Assembly (NCBI RefSeq): GCF_022354825.1
Contig: NZ_CP031168.1
Coordinates: 248,001-312,000, forward strand
Source of the DNA: Paenibacillus sp. H1-7
GTDB lineage: Bacteria > Bacillota > Bacilli > Paenibacillales > NBRC-103111
Direction: 5' to 3'
Length of the DNA: 64,000 nt
The position numbers and the translations under genes were made by a program. The notes beneath the pieces were generated by a model. It was given only the letters and a program-made list of their open reading frames with translations, did not search any database and was not told where the DNA came from. Shown here piece by piece: positions 44,960-54,770 of this stretch; within the stretch, counting starts at the first letter, position 1; every line of letters starts with the position of its first letter.

Positions 44960-47900
44960 TTACAGCTCCACCCACTCTTTGCGCAGCGTGAAGAGCTCCT
45001 TCAAATCGTCGGTCGACATTTCGGTAATCCACTGTTCGCCGCTGCCTACAATTTGTTGGCTCAAGCCTTGCTTTTTCTCGATCATATCGTCGATTCGTTC
45101 CTCGAGCGTTCCGAGCGTAACGAATTTGTGCACTTGAACGTGCCGGGTTTGGCCGATGCGGAACGCCCGGTCGGTAGCCTGGTTCTCAACAGCCGGATTC
45201 CACCAGCGGTCGAAGTGGAACACATGGTTGGCGGCGGTCAGGTTAAGCCCCGTGCCGCCCGCTTTCAGCGACAGCAGGAAAATGCCGGGCTGCCGCTCAG
45301 GAGGGAGCGAATCGTCCTGAAACTCCGTAATCATGCGGTCGCGAGCCGCTTTCGGCGTTCCGCCGTGCAGGAACATGACCGCAGTGCTCAGCTCCTGCTC
45401 CAAAATGCGCTGCAGCAAATGGCCGGTTTCCACAAATTGCGTGAAGATCAGGCACTTGTCGCCTTCCTGGCGAAGCTCCTGCACCATCTCCAGCAGCCGC
45501 TCCACCTTGTTGGAGCGCTGCTGCCAAGGGACGCCTGCGGGCTCCTTCAGCATGAGCGCCGGATGGTTGCATATTTGCTTCAGCTTGGTCAGGGCGGACA
45601 AGATGAGGCCTCTCCGCTCCATGGCGCTTAGGCGGTCCAGCCTGTCGAACATGTCTTTAATGTAATTTTCGTACAGCGTCCCTTGCTCGGCCGTCAAGGA
45701 GACGAAGGTTTTGTACTCGTACTTATCCGGCAGATCGAGCTGGATGGCAGGGTCCTTCTTAACTCTGCGCAGCAGGAACGGGCGAATGAGCCGCTGTACC
45801 TTGGACACGAGCTCGGCATCGTTCGTCCGCTCGATCGCGCTCACGAAGCGGTGAGAGAATTCGCGCAGCGTCCCCAGGTATCCGGGATTGAGGAAGTCGA
45901 AGATCGACCACAGCTCGGTAAGCCGGTTTTCTATCGGCGTGCCGGTCATGGCGATCTTATGCTTTCCTTTCAGGCCGCGGATGGACGTGGCTTGCTTGGT
46001 GTAAGCATTCTTTATATTTTGAGCCTCATCGAGACAAATGCAGCTCCATTCGAGCTGGGCAAGCTCCGCTTCGTCCAGATGAGACAAGGTGTACGTAGTC
46101 AATACGAGATCGTAGCCTTCGCATGTCTCCTTGAAGGCTTCGCCTTTGGCCCGGCCCGGGCCGTAATGCAGATGAACGTTCAATTCGGGCGCAAACCGCT
46201 GCAGCTCCTTCTGCCAGTTGCCCAGCACGGAAGTAGGGCAAATCAGGAGAGAAGGGGCGGCGGGAGCTCCCGTCTCCTTAGCGGCGGTCGCCTGCTGCTC
46301 ACGCAAATGCAGCAGGTAAGTAATCATCTGGATCGTCTTGCCGAGACCCATGTCGTCGGCGAGACAGCCGCCCAAGCCGAATCGGCGCAAAAACAAGAGC
46401 CACGATATGCCTTCGATCTGATAAGGACGCAGCGTGCCGCGAAACGATGCAGGGGGCTCGACGAGCGGCGGGCGCTTGGCATGGTTGAGCAGATCGACCA
46501 TCTCTTGAAGCTGGCCGTTCAGCTCCACCTCCATCTGCAGGGAGCGCTGGAAGCCAAGCTCCTCCTCGCCTTCCGATGAGCCGAGGAGATGAAGCTCAAG
46601 CACGTCGCGCAGCGAGAGTCCCTGCTTCTTCTGCACCTGCTTCATGACCTGCTGGAGCTGAAGCAGCTGGTCGGGATCGAGCTGGATCCACTGGCCGCGA
46701 ACTTGCACGAGCTTGCGGTTCTCCTCCAGCAGGGCGCGGAACTCTTCTTCCGTCAGCTCGATATCGCCGAGCGCGATTTTCCAGTCGAACTGCATCAGCT
46801 GTTCGAGCCCGAACATCGATTGCGGTCCGGAGCCGACCGACGATTTGATCTTCGCCTTCAGGCGGGGACGCCAGCGCCGGATCCGCTCCCACCAGGCGGG
46901 CAGGAAGACCGAATAGCCCGCCTCCATGAGGCGCAGGCTGCCGTCGGTCAGCAGCTGCCAAGCCTCGTCCTGCGAGAGCTCGGAGCGAAGCACGCCGGGC
47001 TCCGAGCTCTGCTCGAGCCATGGCAGGATACGCTGCCATTTGGCAAGATCGCGCGCCGCGCGGGGCAGCTCAGCCTGCCACGCATCGGGCAGTTCTGCCA
47101 GCGCCGGCGATGCTTGCGGTGCTGGTGCTGGCAGGGGCTCGGCGGCATCGGCCGCGCTCGCCGTGGCGTCGGCGCCGGCATGAGCCGCCGGGCTGTGCTG
47201 GGCAGCCGCCGGACCGGCTGCGTCCGCAGCTGCCTGCGGTGCTGCGTCGCTTGCCTCGGCGCCCGAGCCGACCGCGAACGCGGCCAGCGCATGCGGATCG
47301 ACTTCGCGCATGAGCGTCTTGTCGGCGCGGTCCTGCAGCACGACGCGCAGCGGCCAGATGTCGCCGCGGCCTTGCGGCGGCTCGCTCAGCTGCAGGCACG
47401 TCCTAAACGGCGTGCCGTCGGTCTGCCAGCCGATGGAGACGAGCCAGTCTTCCTCGTCCATCCACAGGTCGGCCGGCAGCTTCCCCCGCTGGAGCAGCGG
47501 ATACGCCGCCTCCAGCTGGCGGATGCTTTGCGCCAGCATGCTGTCTTCCTCGCTCCACTCGGGGATGAGCTTATCCATCCACTGCTGCGCGAGCGGTGAC
47601 AGCCCGTCGGCTGCCGCGTGCTCGGGCAGCTGCAGCTTCCAGCCGAGCTCGCCCGCCTTCCACTTCGCGAAGTCGGGCATGCAGCGGCCCTGCACGAGCG
47701 CCTCCTTGACGTGCGGCGCGAGCCGGATCAGCTCGCGGAGCTCGCCGCTCCAGTCCAGCTTCAGGTGCTGGACGGCGCTCGGGCTGCAGAAGTAGTCCAG
47801 CGCTTCGAGCGCGGACAGCTGCAGCCCCTCCACGTTCATCGACTCTGCGACCTCGATGAACGTGCCGTAAAACGACGGTTCGTGCCAGGCGAACAACAGG

Positions 47901-48013
47901 CTCTTCAGGTCGTAGGCATCGCTGATGCCGCCGTTGTAGCGGGTGCCCCACAGAAAGAAGCGGCCCGGGGCGGTCCATTTGGCATGAACGGTAATCGCAG
48001 TTGTGTCGATCAT
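44960..48013 (-). CDS. ywqA: SNF2-family helicase (YwqA-like)
   Basis: A 1017-aa protein. The N-terminal half is the Bacillota SNF2-associated region, interrupted by an Ala/Pro-rich linker (about 350-410). The helicase core has ADDMGLGKTIQMI (Walker A, about 556), CLDEAQNIKN (DEAQ box, about 657), MTGTPIENRLTELWSIFDF, LLRRVKKDP, SLKAGGTGLNLTAANHVFHF and DRAFRIGQ. SNF2 enzymes move along or remodel DNA-protein complexes. The start is ATG 48013, which overlaps the stop of the SWIM gene in ATGA. A longer reading of the same frame lies antisense-like inside that gene and was dropped. Confidence 0.92.
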   Translation of the reverse strand: MIDTTAITVHAKWTAPGRFFLWGTRYNGGISDAYDLKSLLFAWHEPSFYGTFIEVAESMNVEGLQLSALEALDYFCSPSAVQHLKLDWSGELRELIRLAPHVKEALVQGRCMPDFAKWKAGELGWKLQLPEHAAADGLSPLAQQWMDKLIPEWSEEDSMLAQSIRQLEAAYPLLQRGKLPADLWMDEEDWLVSIGWQTDGTPFRTCLQLSEPPQGRGDIWPLRVVLQDRADKTLMREVDPHALAAFAVGSGAEASDAAPQAAADAAGPAAAQHSPAAHAGADATASAADAAEPLPAPAPQASPALAELPDAWQAELPRAARDLAKWQRILPWLEQSSEPGVLRSELSQDEAWQLLTDGSLRLMEAGYSVFLPAWWERIRRWRPRLKAKIKSSVGSGPQSMFGLEQLMQFDWKIALGDIELTEEEFRALLEENRKLVQVRGQWIQLDPDQLLQLQQVMKQVQKKQGLSLRDVLELHLLGSSEGEEELGFQRSLQMEVELNGQLQEMVDLLNHAKRPPLVEPPASFRGTLRPYQIEGISWLLFLRRFGLGGCLADDMGLGKTIQMITYLLHLREQQATAAKETGAPAAPSLLICPTSVLGNWQKELQRFAPELNVHLHYGPGRAKGEAFKETCEGYDLVLTTYTLSHLDEAELAQLEWSCICLDEAQNIKNAYTKQATSIRGLKGKHKIAMTGTPIENRLTELWSIFDFLNPGYLGTLREFSHRFVSAIERTNDAELVSKVQRLIRPFLLRRVKKDPAIQLDLPDKYEYKTFVSLTAEQGTLYENYIKDMFDRLDRLSAMERRGLILSALTKLKQICNHPALMLKEPAGVPWQQRSNKVERLLEMVQELRQEGDKCLIFTQFVETGHLLQRILEQELSTAVMFLHGGTPKAARDRMITEFQDDSLPPERQPGIFLLSLKAGGTGLNLTAANHVFHFDRWWNPAVENQATDRAFRIGQTRHVQVHKFVTLGTLEERIDDMIEKKQGLSQQIVGSGEQWITEMSTDDLKELFTLRKEWVEL

Positions 48014-49608
48014 GGAATCCACTTCCCTTTCCGAAGCTCTTCTTGCAGCGCCCGCAGGCGGGAATACCGCGTAGCCAGGCGGTAGACGTATTCCTCCCAT
48101 GTGTTCAGCCGGTTCAGCTTCTTGTAATAGGCGTGCAGCTTCTTGAGCAGCTTGATCGCCGTCTTGTAGGCGTTGCGGTTTTTCTCCTCGATGCACCTCT
48201 CCACCGCTTGGTGGTACAGCGGCAGCAGCAGGGAAGGATCGTGGCTTTCGACGGTTTTCAAGTCCATCGCATACAGATTGACCGGGGAAACGCGGTTGGC
48301 CAGCTGCAGATCGACCCACGCTTTAAACCGGTTCGCCTTCAGCAAATAGGCGGTGTAGAAATAGTACGTCCGAGGCAGCAGCGCGATCATCACCTCGACC
48401 CATTCGCCGTCGTCCGACTGCCGGCTGACCGCCTCCATCCAGTACGTGCAGAAGGTGCGCAGCTCATCCTGCTGCGCCCGTTGCATGGCCGGCAGCATCC
48501 AGCGCAGCCAGGTGAGCATCCGGTCCCATTGCTGGTCTTCGTAGCACCGGTTCAAATACAAGAACGTATCCCGGGCTTCCCGCTTCGAGAGCTCCTCCAA
48601 AAGCGAGCGTGCGCGGTCGTCCTCACCCTCGATCACATCGAAATGCGCTTGCGCTACGAGCAGCGCGTCTCTTCGTCGCGGGAGAAGCCCCGTCTTGGAG
48701 GACAGCAGCTGTAGACGCTTCTTCTCTTTCGCAATACGCTCGGAAAACTCCGCCAGCCTCCACCATATGCTGCGATAGGCCAGCAGCCAATCGAGAGGGG
48801 AGTCTTTGCCGCTCAGCGCGGCCTCTCCAAGCATCGCGAGCGTGTCGTCCAATGCGGCGGTATGGCGCCGGGCCAGCTCCTTCATATGCAGCTTTGGCAC
48901 CAAAGCGCTGAATTGCTCCATGCACTGCTTGGCGACCGCTTTACAGCCCGTTTCTATATAATAGGACATGTACGATGTCTTCGTATCCGAGTAAAACTGT
49001 TCGATCTTGCGCATGACGAACAGCAGCACGTGCAGCTGGAAGAGCGGGCGAAGGTCTTCGTTCCACGAATCGGCGAGAGGCAGGAGAGACTCCTGCGCAG
49101 TGCTGTAGAACAGCTCGATCGAGTGCTGCTGGGATAAGGAATATCCGTAAAACTGCTGATCGAAAAAACGGTGCCAGACGGAAGGCATCTGCTCGGCCTT
49201 CGGCGCTTCCAGCCGCTCCTGCTTTTTCTCCGGCTTGGCGGTTCCCGTACGGGTCAGCTGCTGGCGGTTTTTTACCATAATGGCCTGCTTCAGCTGTGCC
49301 AACAGCAGTTCCGGGCGTGCGAACGATGCATATAATGTGAAGATGACGGCAGCCATATGCTTGCAGCAGCCTTCGTACGGACAGCTGCATTCGCTTTTTT
49401 CGAAACGGTCCATATCCAGAATGACCTCATATGAACGAGTGCCGTTGACGAGCGCATGAATTTCCACTCCGTGAACCAGCTCGATCCCAGCAACGCGGCC
49501 TTTGTGGTAATACTCCCAGCCCTGCGTAAGCTCCGCCAGCTCGAAATCATGCTGCATCCGTTCGATCAAATAATTCATTCGGTTTTTGGGGATTTGCAGC
49601 TTCAGCAT
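48010..49608 (-). CDS. ywqB: SWIM zinc-finger protein (YwqB-like)
   Basis: A 532-aa protein with the SWIM motif ECSCPYEGCCKHMAAVIF at about residues 70-87 (CxC-x-CxH ligands), followed by a long helical, TPR-like region rich in W, R and L. SWIM domains bind DNA or protein. The stop overlaps the SNF2 start by 4 bp, so the two are translationally coupled and probably work as one complex, like YwqB and YwqA in Bacillus. ATG 49608 has GGAGG about 13 bp upstream. Confidence 0.88.
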   Translation of the reverse strand: MLKLQIPKNRMNYLIERMQHDFELAELTQGWEYYHKGRVAGIELVHGVEIHALVNGTRSYEVILDMDRFEKSECSCPYEGCCKHMAAVIFTLYASFARPELLLAQLKQAIMVKNRQQLTRTGTAKPEKKQERLEAPKAEQMPSVWHRFFDQQFYGYSLSQQHSIELFYSTAQESLLPLADSWNEDLRPLFQLHVLLFVMRKIEQFYSDTKTSYMSYYIETGCKAVAKQCMEQFSALVPKLHMKELARRHTAALDDTLAMLGEAALSGKDSPLDWLLAYRSIWWRLAEFSERIAKEKKRLQLLSSKTGLLPRRRDALLVAQAHFDVIEGEDDRARSLLEELSKREARDTFLYLNRCYEDQQWDRMLTWLRWMLPAMQRAQQDELRTFCTYWMEAVSRQSDDGEWVEVMIALLPRTYYFYTAYLLKANRFKAWVDLQLANRVSPVNLYAMDLKTVESHDPSLLLPLYHQAVERCIEEKNRNAYKTAIKLLKKLHAYYKKLNRLNTWEEYVYRLATRYSRLRALQEELRKGKWIP

Positions 49609-49770
49609 AGGAAACGTTCCGCCTCCGAACTTATTGTGTGTATCCTTACAGTGTAACAGATTTTGCAAGCAAATGCTTTATTTCGAAGCGGTTGCATGAG
49701 AAGCTTTTTTCGGGTTAAAATGCTTAATAAGCAATTTCATCCATTTCCATCCGGAAGGACTGACGGTGTC

Positions 49771-50064
49771 ATGGGGATTAAATTCGGCCGTGAATATAAT
49801 GACATTATTGACGATTTCACCCAAGCTTTACACAGTATCGACGAATGCTACACATTTTTGGATATGACCCCGGACGATTGGAACGAGCTGGAGGCAGAGG
49901 AGCGTCAGGAATGCATCAAGACATTGGCTGACGATCTGTTCTACGGACTCGGCAGCGAGCCCAAAATGCGCGTCGGCGGCTGTACCGTCACACACGACAG
50001 GGAAAAGCACGTGATCGTCATTCACCACGAAGGTACGCTGATCAGCGTCGTTTATTTGGTGTAA
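49771..50064 (+). CDS. Small soluble protein, unknown function
   Basis: A 97-aa acidic protein (GREYNDIIDDFTQALHSIDE; MTPDDWNELEAEERQE; HVIVIHHEGTLISVVYLV). It has one helical and one beta half, and no recognised family. The start at 49771 is suggested by GGAAGGA. It is 21 bp before the PCD gene, so both are likely co-transcribed. Confidence 0.7.
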   Translation: MGIKFGREYNDIIDDFTQALHSIDECYTFLDMTPDDWNELEAEERQECIKTLADDLFYGLGSEPKMRVGGCTVTHDREKHVIVIHHEGTLISVVYLV

Positions 50065-50085
50065 GGATTTAAGGAGGGACCCCGG

Positions 50086-50391
50086 TTGACGAAGCTGACG
50101 GAGGAAGAGCTGTCGCGCAAGCTGGAGGATGCGGAGGGCTGGAGCAGGGAAGACGGCAAATGGATTGTGAAATCGTACCGGTTTGCCGCCTATTTGGACG
50201 GGATCGAATTTGTTCGGGACATTGCCGGAATCGCCGAGCTGGAGCTGAATCACCATCCGATGATCGCCATCGACTACAAGCTGATCAAAGTTCGTCTCAC
50301 CTCCTGGCGGGCAGGAGGCTTGACAGCGCTTGATTTCGAAGCGGCTGCACGGTTCGACGAAGCTTTCGAACGGCGGCGCACCGACCGTTAG
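50086..50391 (+). CDS. 4a-hydroxytetrahydrobiopterin dehydratase (PCD/DCoH)
   Basis: A 101-aa pterin-4a-carbinolamine dehydratase. [19 protein letters not shown] has the catalytic His-His-Pro, and [11 protein letters not shown] replaces the usual T-H-D-GGLT with Trp at the third position, which the family allows. It dehydrates 4a-hydroxytetrahydropterin. The start is TTG 50086 with AAGGAGG. Its end overlaps the convergent GNAT gene by 4 bp. Confidence 0.9.
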   Translation: MTKLTEEELSRKLEDAEGWSREDGKWIVKSYRFAAYLDGIEFVRDIAGIAELELNHHPMIAIDYKLIKVRLTSWRAGGLTALDFEAAARFDEAFERRRTDR

Positions 50392-50891
50392 CTGCGGCCC
50401 TTATCCATGAGCCGTTTCCACACCATGCAGTGGAACGTCTCCATGCCTGTAGGCGTCATACGCTCATACGTGTCGGTATGGACAAAGCCGGCCTTTTGAT
50501 ACACGCGGAAAGCACGAATATTCCAGACCAGCACCTCCAAATCGATTTCGTTGGAAGGTGCTTTTTGTTTGGCCTCGGCGGCAATCGTCCGTACGAACTC
50601 CACCCCCAGGCCTTGGCCGCACAGGTCGGGCCGCATGCCCAAGCCTAGACGCGTCACCCCGGTCATAGGGAAGAATTGGGCGAAGCCCACCATCTCGCCA
50701 TCGGCGTCCACTACGGCGCGATACTGCTGCTCCCGCAGCGTTTCGTCGGCGAATTCCTCTTGATCCGCCACCATCTTTTCCCACGACGGCCAATTGTATA
50801 TATGATAAGGGACGGGATAGGTCCACGAGCAAATTTCCTTGCAGTGCTCTTCCGTTAAAGGGACGATGCGCAATCCCCATGAATTCTCCAT
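50388..50891 (-). CDS. GNAT-family N-acetyltransferase
   Basis: A 167-aa acetyltransferase: [30 protein letters not shown] (acetyl-CoA binding R/Q-x-x-G-x-G/A form) and [19 protein letters not shown]. The substrate is unknown. AGAGGTG precedes the ATG. Confidence 0.88.
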   Translation of the reverse strand: MENSWGLRIVPLTEEHCKEICSWTYPVPYHIYNWPSWEKMVADQEEFADETLREQQYRAVVDADGEMVGFAQFFPMTGVTRLGLGMRPDLCGQGLGVEFVRTIAAEAKQKAPSNEIDLEVLVWNIRAFRVYQKAGFVHTDTYERMTPTGMETFHCMVWKRLMDKGRS

Positions 50892-51052
50892 CGAGAAGCA
50901 CCTCTTTCCAATTGATTTCCATGCCTATTGTACCCAGAGACCGGGCGTTTGTCGACCCGAACCGGCTGTCGCTATCGATTCCTGCGGTTTGCTCGCGCTG
51001 CGTTCCGTTGTATACTATAAGAAAAGGCCATTAATTCCAGCAAAGGAAGTGA

Positions 51053-51895
51053 ATGCAGATGCAGCATATTGTAAATCAGGAATGGTTGTTCGAGCACGGC
51101 ACCGACGAGAATATCGTCATTGTAGATTGCCGCTTTGCGCTTGGAAGCCCGAAATCGGGTCAAGGCGAGTATGCGGCGGATCATATTCCGGGCGCTATTT
51201 ATTTCGATCTGGAGCAGGACATGTCGGCTCCGAAAGGCGCGCACGGGGGACGCCATCCAATGCCGGATTGGCAGTCGTTCGCCCGCAGGCTGGGAGAGGC
51301 GGGAATCAGCAGCGAATCGACTGTCGTCGCTTACGACGATCAAGGGGGAGCCATGGCTTCGCGCTTGTGGTGGATGCTGCGCTATCTCGGGCATCCGAAG
51401 GTTTATGTTCTGGACGGCGGCTACTCCAAGTGGAAGGCGGCGGGCTATCCGGTTACGGATGAACCGGCTGCCGTTCATGAGGCTGTATTTACGGCCAAGC
51501 CCCAATCAGACATGCTGGTCGGCATGGAGGATGTGAAGGCGCGGATCGGACGCAAGGGGACGGTGCTGATCGATTCCCGCGAGGAGCGCCGGTATCTCGG
51601 GCTGGAAGAGGCGATCGATCCTGTAGCCGGACATATTCCGAGCGCGAAGAATTACTTCTGGAAGGATAGCCTGGATGAACAGGGCGGCTGGAAGGATGCG
51701 GCCAGCCTGCAGCAGCGGTTCGCCGAATTGCGCGATGCGGACGAAATCGTCGTCTATTGCGGCTCGGGCGTTACGGCTTGCCCGAACGTGCTGGCGCTGC
51801 AGGCGGCGGGCTTCAACAACGTGAAGCTGTATTCCGGCAGCTGGAGCGACTGGGTGTCGTACCCGGACAATCCGGTGGCTACGGGGAAAGAATAA
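51053..51895 (+). CDS. Sulfurtransferase (rhodanese, thiosulfate/3-mercaptopyruvate type)
   Basis: A 280-aa protein with two rhodanese domains. The first is inactive-like (DCRFALG; VVAYDDQGGAMASRL). The second carries the active-site loop CGSGVT at about residue 240. The CGSGVT loop is of the 3-mercaptopyruvate/thiosulfate transferase type. It moves sulfane sulfur to cyanide or thiols. AAAGGAAGTGA is upstream of ATG 51053; a second ATG lies 6 bp on. Confidence 0.92.
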   Translation: MQMQHIVNQEWLFEHGTDENIVIVDCRFALGSPKSGQGEYAADHIPGAIYFDLEQDMSAPKGAHGGRHPMPDWQSFARRLGEAGISSESTVVAYDDQGGAMASRLWWMLRYLGHPKVYVLDGGYSKWKAAGYPVTDEPAAVHEAVFTAKPQSDMLVGMEDVKARIGRKGTVLIDSREERRYLGLEEAIDPVAGHIPSAKNYFWKDSLDEQGGWKDAASLQQRFAELRDADEIVVYCGSGVTACPNVLALQAAGFNNVKLYSGSWSDWVSYPDNPVATGKE

Positions 51896-51927
51896 TAGGT
51901 CACAAGGTCTTCTGTGACGCGGGTTTG

Positions 51928-51978
51928 AGGGCTGTGACAGGTTGCCGGTGGGCAGGCTGTAACGGCCCTTTTTTATTG
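51928..51978 (+). terminator. Intrinsic terminator after the sulfurtransferase
   Basis: GGGCTGT pairs with ACGGCCC, followed by TTTTTT. Confidence 0.75.
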
Positions 51979-52026
51979 GTTCGTTCGTGAACCGGTAGCC
52001 GATGAGAAGCGTCTAGCCTTATGAAG

Positions 52027-52209
52027 ATCGGACACAGGATCCGTTATCTGTGAACAAAACCCCTGTTTTGCTGCATTCGCGGACAGAGGATCCCTTATTA
52101 ACGAGAAATGCGAACAATTTCCGGCATTTTAGTCCGAATAACGGAACGTGTGTCCGTAAGGGCCCAAAACCCGGCCGAAAAGCATGAAATAACGGAACTA
52201 GTGTCCAGC
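52027..52209. repeat. 183-bp symmetric intergenic repeat, copy 2
   Basis: Same design as 15033-15215. Forward boxes at 52027-52048 and 52078-52099 (CGGACACAGGATCCGTTAT and CGGACAGAGGATCCCTTATT), inverted boxes at 52137-52158 and 52188-52209 (AATAACGGAAC...TGTCC type). The offsets 0, 51, 110 and 161 are identical to copy 1, although the spacers differ. Confidence 0.85.
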
Positions 52210-52560
52210 CAAAGTCTTAAGAGCCGGCACAAAAAGGAGCTGATTGGTCGGGCAAACTGTGGAGTACAGGAGCGCGTAAGCGGAAAAGCATTGATGATCT
52301 TCTACGTCGGTCTGAACTTGGTAGGCTGCTCGTCTCCCGACTATTATTCAACCGCAGCAGCTAGTCGAAATTAACCGTCTTCCGCTGAAGTCTACGGCAA
52401 GCCAGGAGAAGAGGAGCGGCCGATTCCGGTTTGTATCCAGATCAACGTTTGCCCTCTCTACTCCCCAAGCATAAGAAAAGGTCCGACTATGCTAATTCAA
52501 GCCTTGTTCCAATTTAGCTGTAATCGGCTTTGAAGCGGTTTCCCTTTTGAAATGCTTTGG
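52210..52560. other. Intergenic stretch without a recognisable feature
   Basis: About 350 bp between the repeat and the end of the phosphotransferase gene. Short open frames are present but have no RBS or plausible composition. I see no structured RNA or terminator. Confidence 0.5.
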
Positions 52561-53598
52561 CTATCTTCTTCCCTGCATATTGATAACACTTTCCACATCC
52601 GATTCGATACGACCCCAACGGTTCATGCAATGATTCAGAATCATGTCCAGGTCATTCTCGTTCTGGGCTTCTTCTGTATTGTGATGCAAAATAGTAGCGA
52701 TCCAGTGGGTCAAATTCCGGAGATGATGACGATACGAAAAAAATCGCAGCAGGTCGGGGCATAAGGGGGCAGAAGTTTCCCGGAACCGTCCGTAAGCGGA
52801 CAGGAACACATCGAAGCCCTCGCCGATATAATTGAACAAATCGTACTCCGGCGGCGCCAGCATGGCGGATTCCCAGTCGATGATATACAGCTCGCCCCCG
52901 CTGCTGCGGATCAGGTTGCCTCCCCAAAGATCACCGTGGCACAGCACGTTTTCTTTAGGATTCGATAGGACATCTCTGCGAAGCTTTCTTAAAAGGTTCA
53001 AGTAACGCATAATCTCGTCGTTTCGGGACAAAATCTCCTGCTTCAACGTTTGCTTAATACGGCTGTCAAAAGTTGCTGCAGCTTCAAGCTCGCCTATATA
53101 CGAGGTGAGCCGGCTCTCAAAGGAGATGTCGTAAGCCTCCGTCAGCAGCATCCGGGTGCCGATGAGAGGGGTTAGACGATGGATTGCCGCCATAGCCGAA
53201 GCAACTTGCTCGAGAATGACATCGGAAAAAGGATACGATTCCGCAAGTGTCTCGCCCTCAATATAGTTGAAAATGACGACAGTGAAGCCGTCAAAGGCCG
53301 TTTGGAATCGGCCCTGCACATTTTTTACCGGGTAAGCAACGGTTGGAAATAGCCCGATATTGTACAACTCCCATGTAAGCGGAAGGCAGCGGTCCAATCT
53401 TGCGATCCCTTGCTGCTGCCGTTCATTGCCATGATCGAACAGCTTCAAATAATACTGGCACCCGTTCTTGCAATGAATGCGGTACGAATAGGCGGAATCC
53501 CCCATAGGGATAAACGAGATGCTCTCGGCGGTTATTCCGTAAAAGGCGTTAAGGCGTTCCCTAAGCAGACAGTCCTCTACAGGAAACTTCACTTTCAT
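52561..53598 (-). CDS. Aminoglycoside phosphotransferase-like kinase
   Basis: A 345-aa APH/choline-kinase-fold protein: QYYLKLFDHG (ATP lysine), VIFNYIEGETL (hinge), VLCHGDLWGGNLI (catalytic loop with Asp) and YIIDWESAMLAPPEYDL (metal-binding Asp). The family phosphorylates small molecules such as choline, sugars or antibiotics; spore-coat CotS-type proteins are also related. The substrate is unknown. AAGGAGGG precedes the ATG. Confidence 0.85.
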   Translation of the reverse strand: MKVKFPVEDCLLRERLNAFYGITAESISFIPMGDSAYSYRIHCKNGCQYYLKLFDHGNERQQQGIARLDRCLPLTWELYNIGLFPTVAYPVKNVQGRFQTAFDGFTVVIFNYIEGETLAESYPFSDVILEQVASAMAAIHRLTPLIGTRMLLTEAYDISFESRLTSYIGELEAAATFDSRIKQTLKQEILSRNDEIMRYLNLLRKLRRDVLSNPKENVLCHGDLWGGNLIRSSGGELYIIDWESAMLAPPEYDLFNYIGEGFDVFLSAYGRFRETSAPLCPDLLRFFSYRHHLRNLTHWIATILHHNTEEAQNENDLDMILNHCMNRWGRIESDVESVINMQGRR

Positions 53599-53844
53599 CG
53601 TTCATCCCTCCTTAGGAGTAGGATAACGGAATTCGGTTATAGCGGCAAACGTGCCCCGCAAGGGAGCTTATTCCGGCCTGCTCAGTCCGAACGTTGCAAG
53701 GGAACCGGCTGGTTGGTAAAGGGAAGGAACGCAGTCGAGGGGAGTAAGAGGTAGTCGGCAGCAGCGGTGTGCTGAGGAAAAAGAGGACTGCAGCAGGGAC
53801 ATCCCTAGAATGGGATAAACCGTGCTGCAGCCCTGGCATTCAAT

Positions 53845-54609
53845 CTACAAGCGCGATCCCCCGCTTGCATCGAGCAGCTGGCCCGTAATCCAGCGGCTGT
53901 CCGGGGAGGCGAGAAAGGCGGCGATGTCCGCGACATCTTCAGGCTGGCCCCAGCGGCCCAGAGTGGAAAGCCCGGCTGCGAAGCTTTGCCCGTCCGGGTT
54001 TTGCAGCATCCCGGCATTCATCTCCGTATCGATGATTCCCGGTAATATCGCATTAACCGTGATTCTTCGATTTCCCAATTGCTGCGCCAAGACATGGGTC
54101 AGCGTATTGACCGCTCCCTTGGAGACGCTGTAAGCCAGCAGGCCGGGGAAGGCGATGCGAGTAACGGCCGATGAGATGTTGATGATTCTTCCTTCGTCGT
54201 TCAAGCGCGGTAAAGCCTGCTGGATAATAAAGAGCGGCGCTTTGAGATGAAGATTCATGACCTCGTCCAACGACTGCTCCGTCGTCTCCTCTATAGGCAA
54301 GGTTTGCCCTATCCCGGCATTGTTGACAATGATATCGAGACGGTTGCTTCCGGTATGCTCCGGCAGCGATGCATCCAAGGCTTCGAACAGTGTGTGAATG
54401 CCTTCAACCGATGATAAGTCGGCGCCGACCGCAAAGGCCGTCCCTCCTCCGGCTCGGATCTCCCGAACCGTGTCTTCTGCGGCAGCAGCGTTACTGCCGT
54501 AATGGACTGCAACAACGGCGCCGTCCTTAGCCAACCGCAGCGCGATGCTGCGCCCGATTCCGCGGCTTGCTCCTGTAACCAATGCAGATTTACTCATTAG
54601 CTTCTTCAT
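53845..54609 (-). CDS. Short-chain dehydrogenase/reductase
   Basis: A 254-aa classical SDR: NAD(P) site VTGASRGIGRS, NNAG near residue 95, catalytic Ser in ISSAVTR, and YSVSK (Tyr-x3-Lys) near 160. The form is close to 3-oxoacyl reductase/glucose dehydrogenase-like oxidoreductases. ATG 54609 has AGGGAG eight bases upstream. It is divergent from the SRPBCC gene. Confidence 0.92.
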   Translation of the reverse strand: MKKLMSKSALVTGASRGIGRSIALRLAKDGAVVAVHYGSNAAAAEDTVREIRAGGGTAFAVGADLSSVEGIHTLFEALDASLPEHTGSNRLDIIVNNAGIGQTLPIEETTEQSLDEVMNLHLKAPLFIIQQALPRLNDEGRIINISSAVTRIAFPGLLAYSVSKGAVNTLTHVLAQQLGNRRITVNAILPGIIDTEMNAGMLQNPDGQSFAAGLSTLGRWGQPEDVADIAAFLASPDSRWITGQLLDASGGSRL

Positions 54610-54770
54610 GGTTTCATCTCCCTGTTTTGGATTCTTATTTGTTATAACACAGGGCTGGTTTTGTGATGTTGCGCTCTCATTTTTATTCCTCCACCGGCTA
54701 TGATAAAATGGGGCTAAGCCGAATGGCATAAGCAGGGAAAACTCGTACGCTACAATGAGGAGGAATTGCT

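Noticed and set aside
46596..47600. Long open frames on both strands within the SNF2 linker region
   Set aside because: They are shadows created by the GC-rich Ala/Pro coding sequence.
48014..48319. N-terminal extension of the SNF2 frame by about 100 codons
   Set aside because: It lies inside the SWIM gene in another frame, is low-complexity, and ATG 48013 has the ATGA overlap and a ribosome site.
52108..52374. 88-codon frame over the second symmetric repeat
   Set aside because: It is a by-product of the repeat sequence, has no ribosome site and no counterpart at the first copy.
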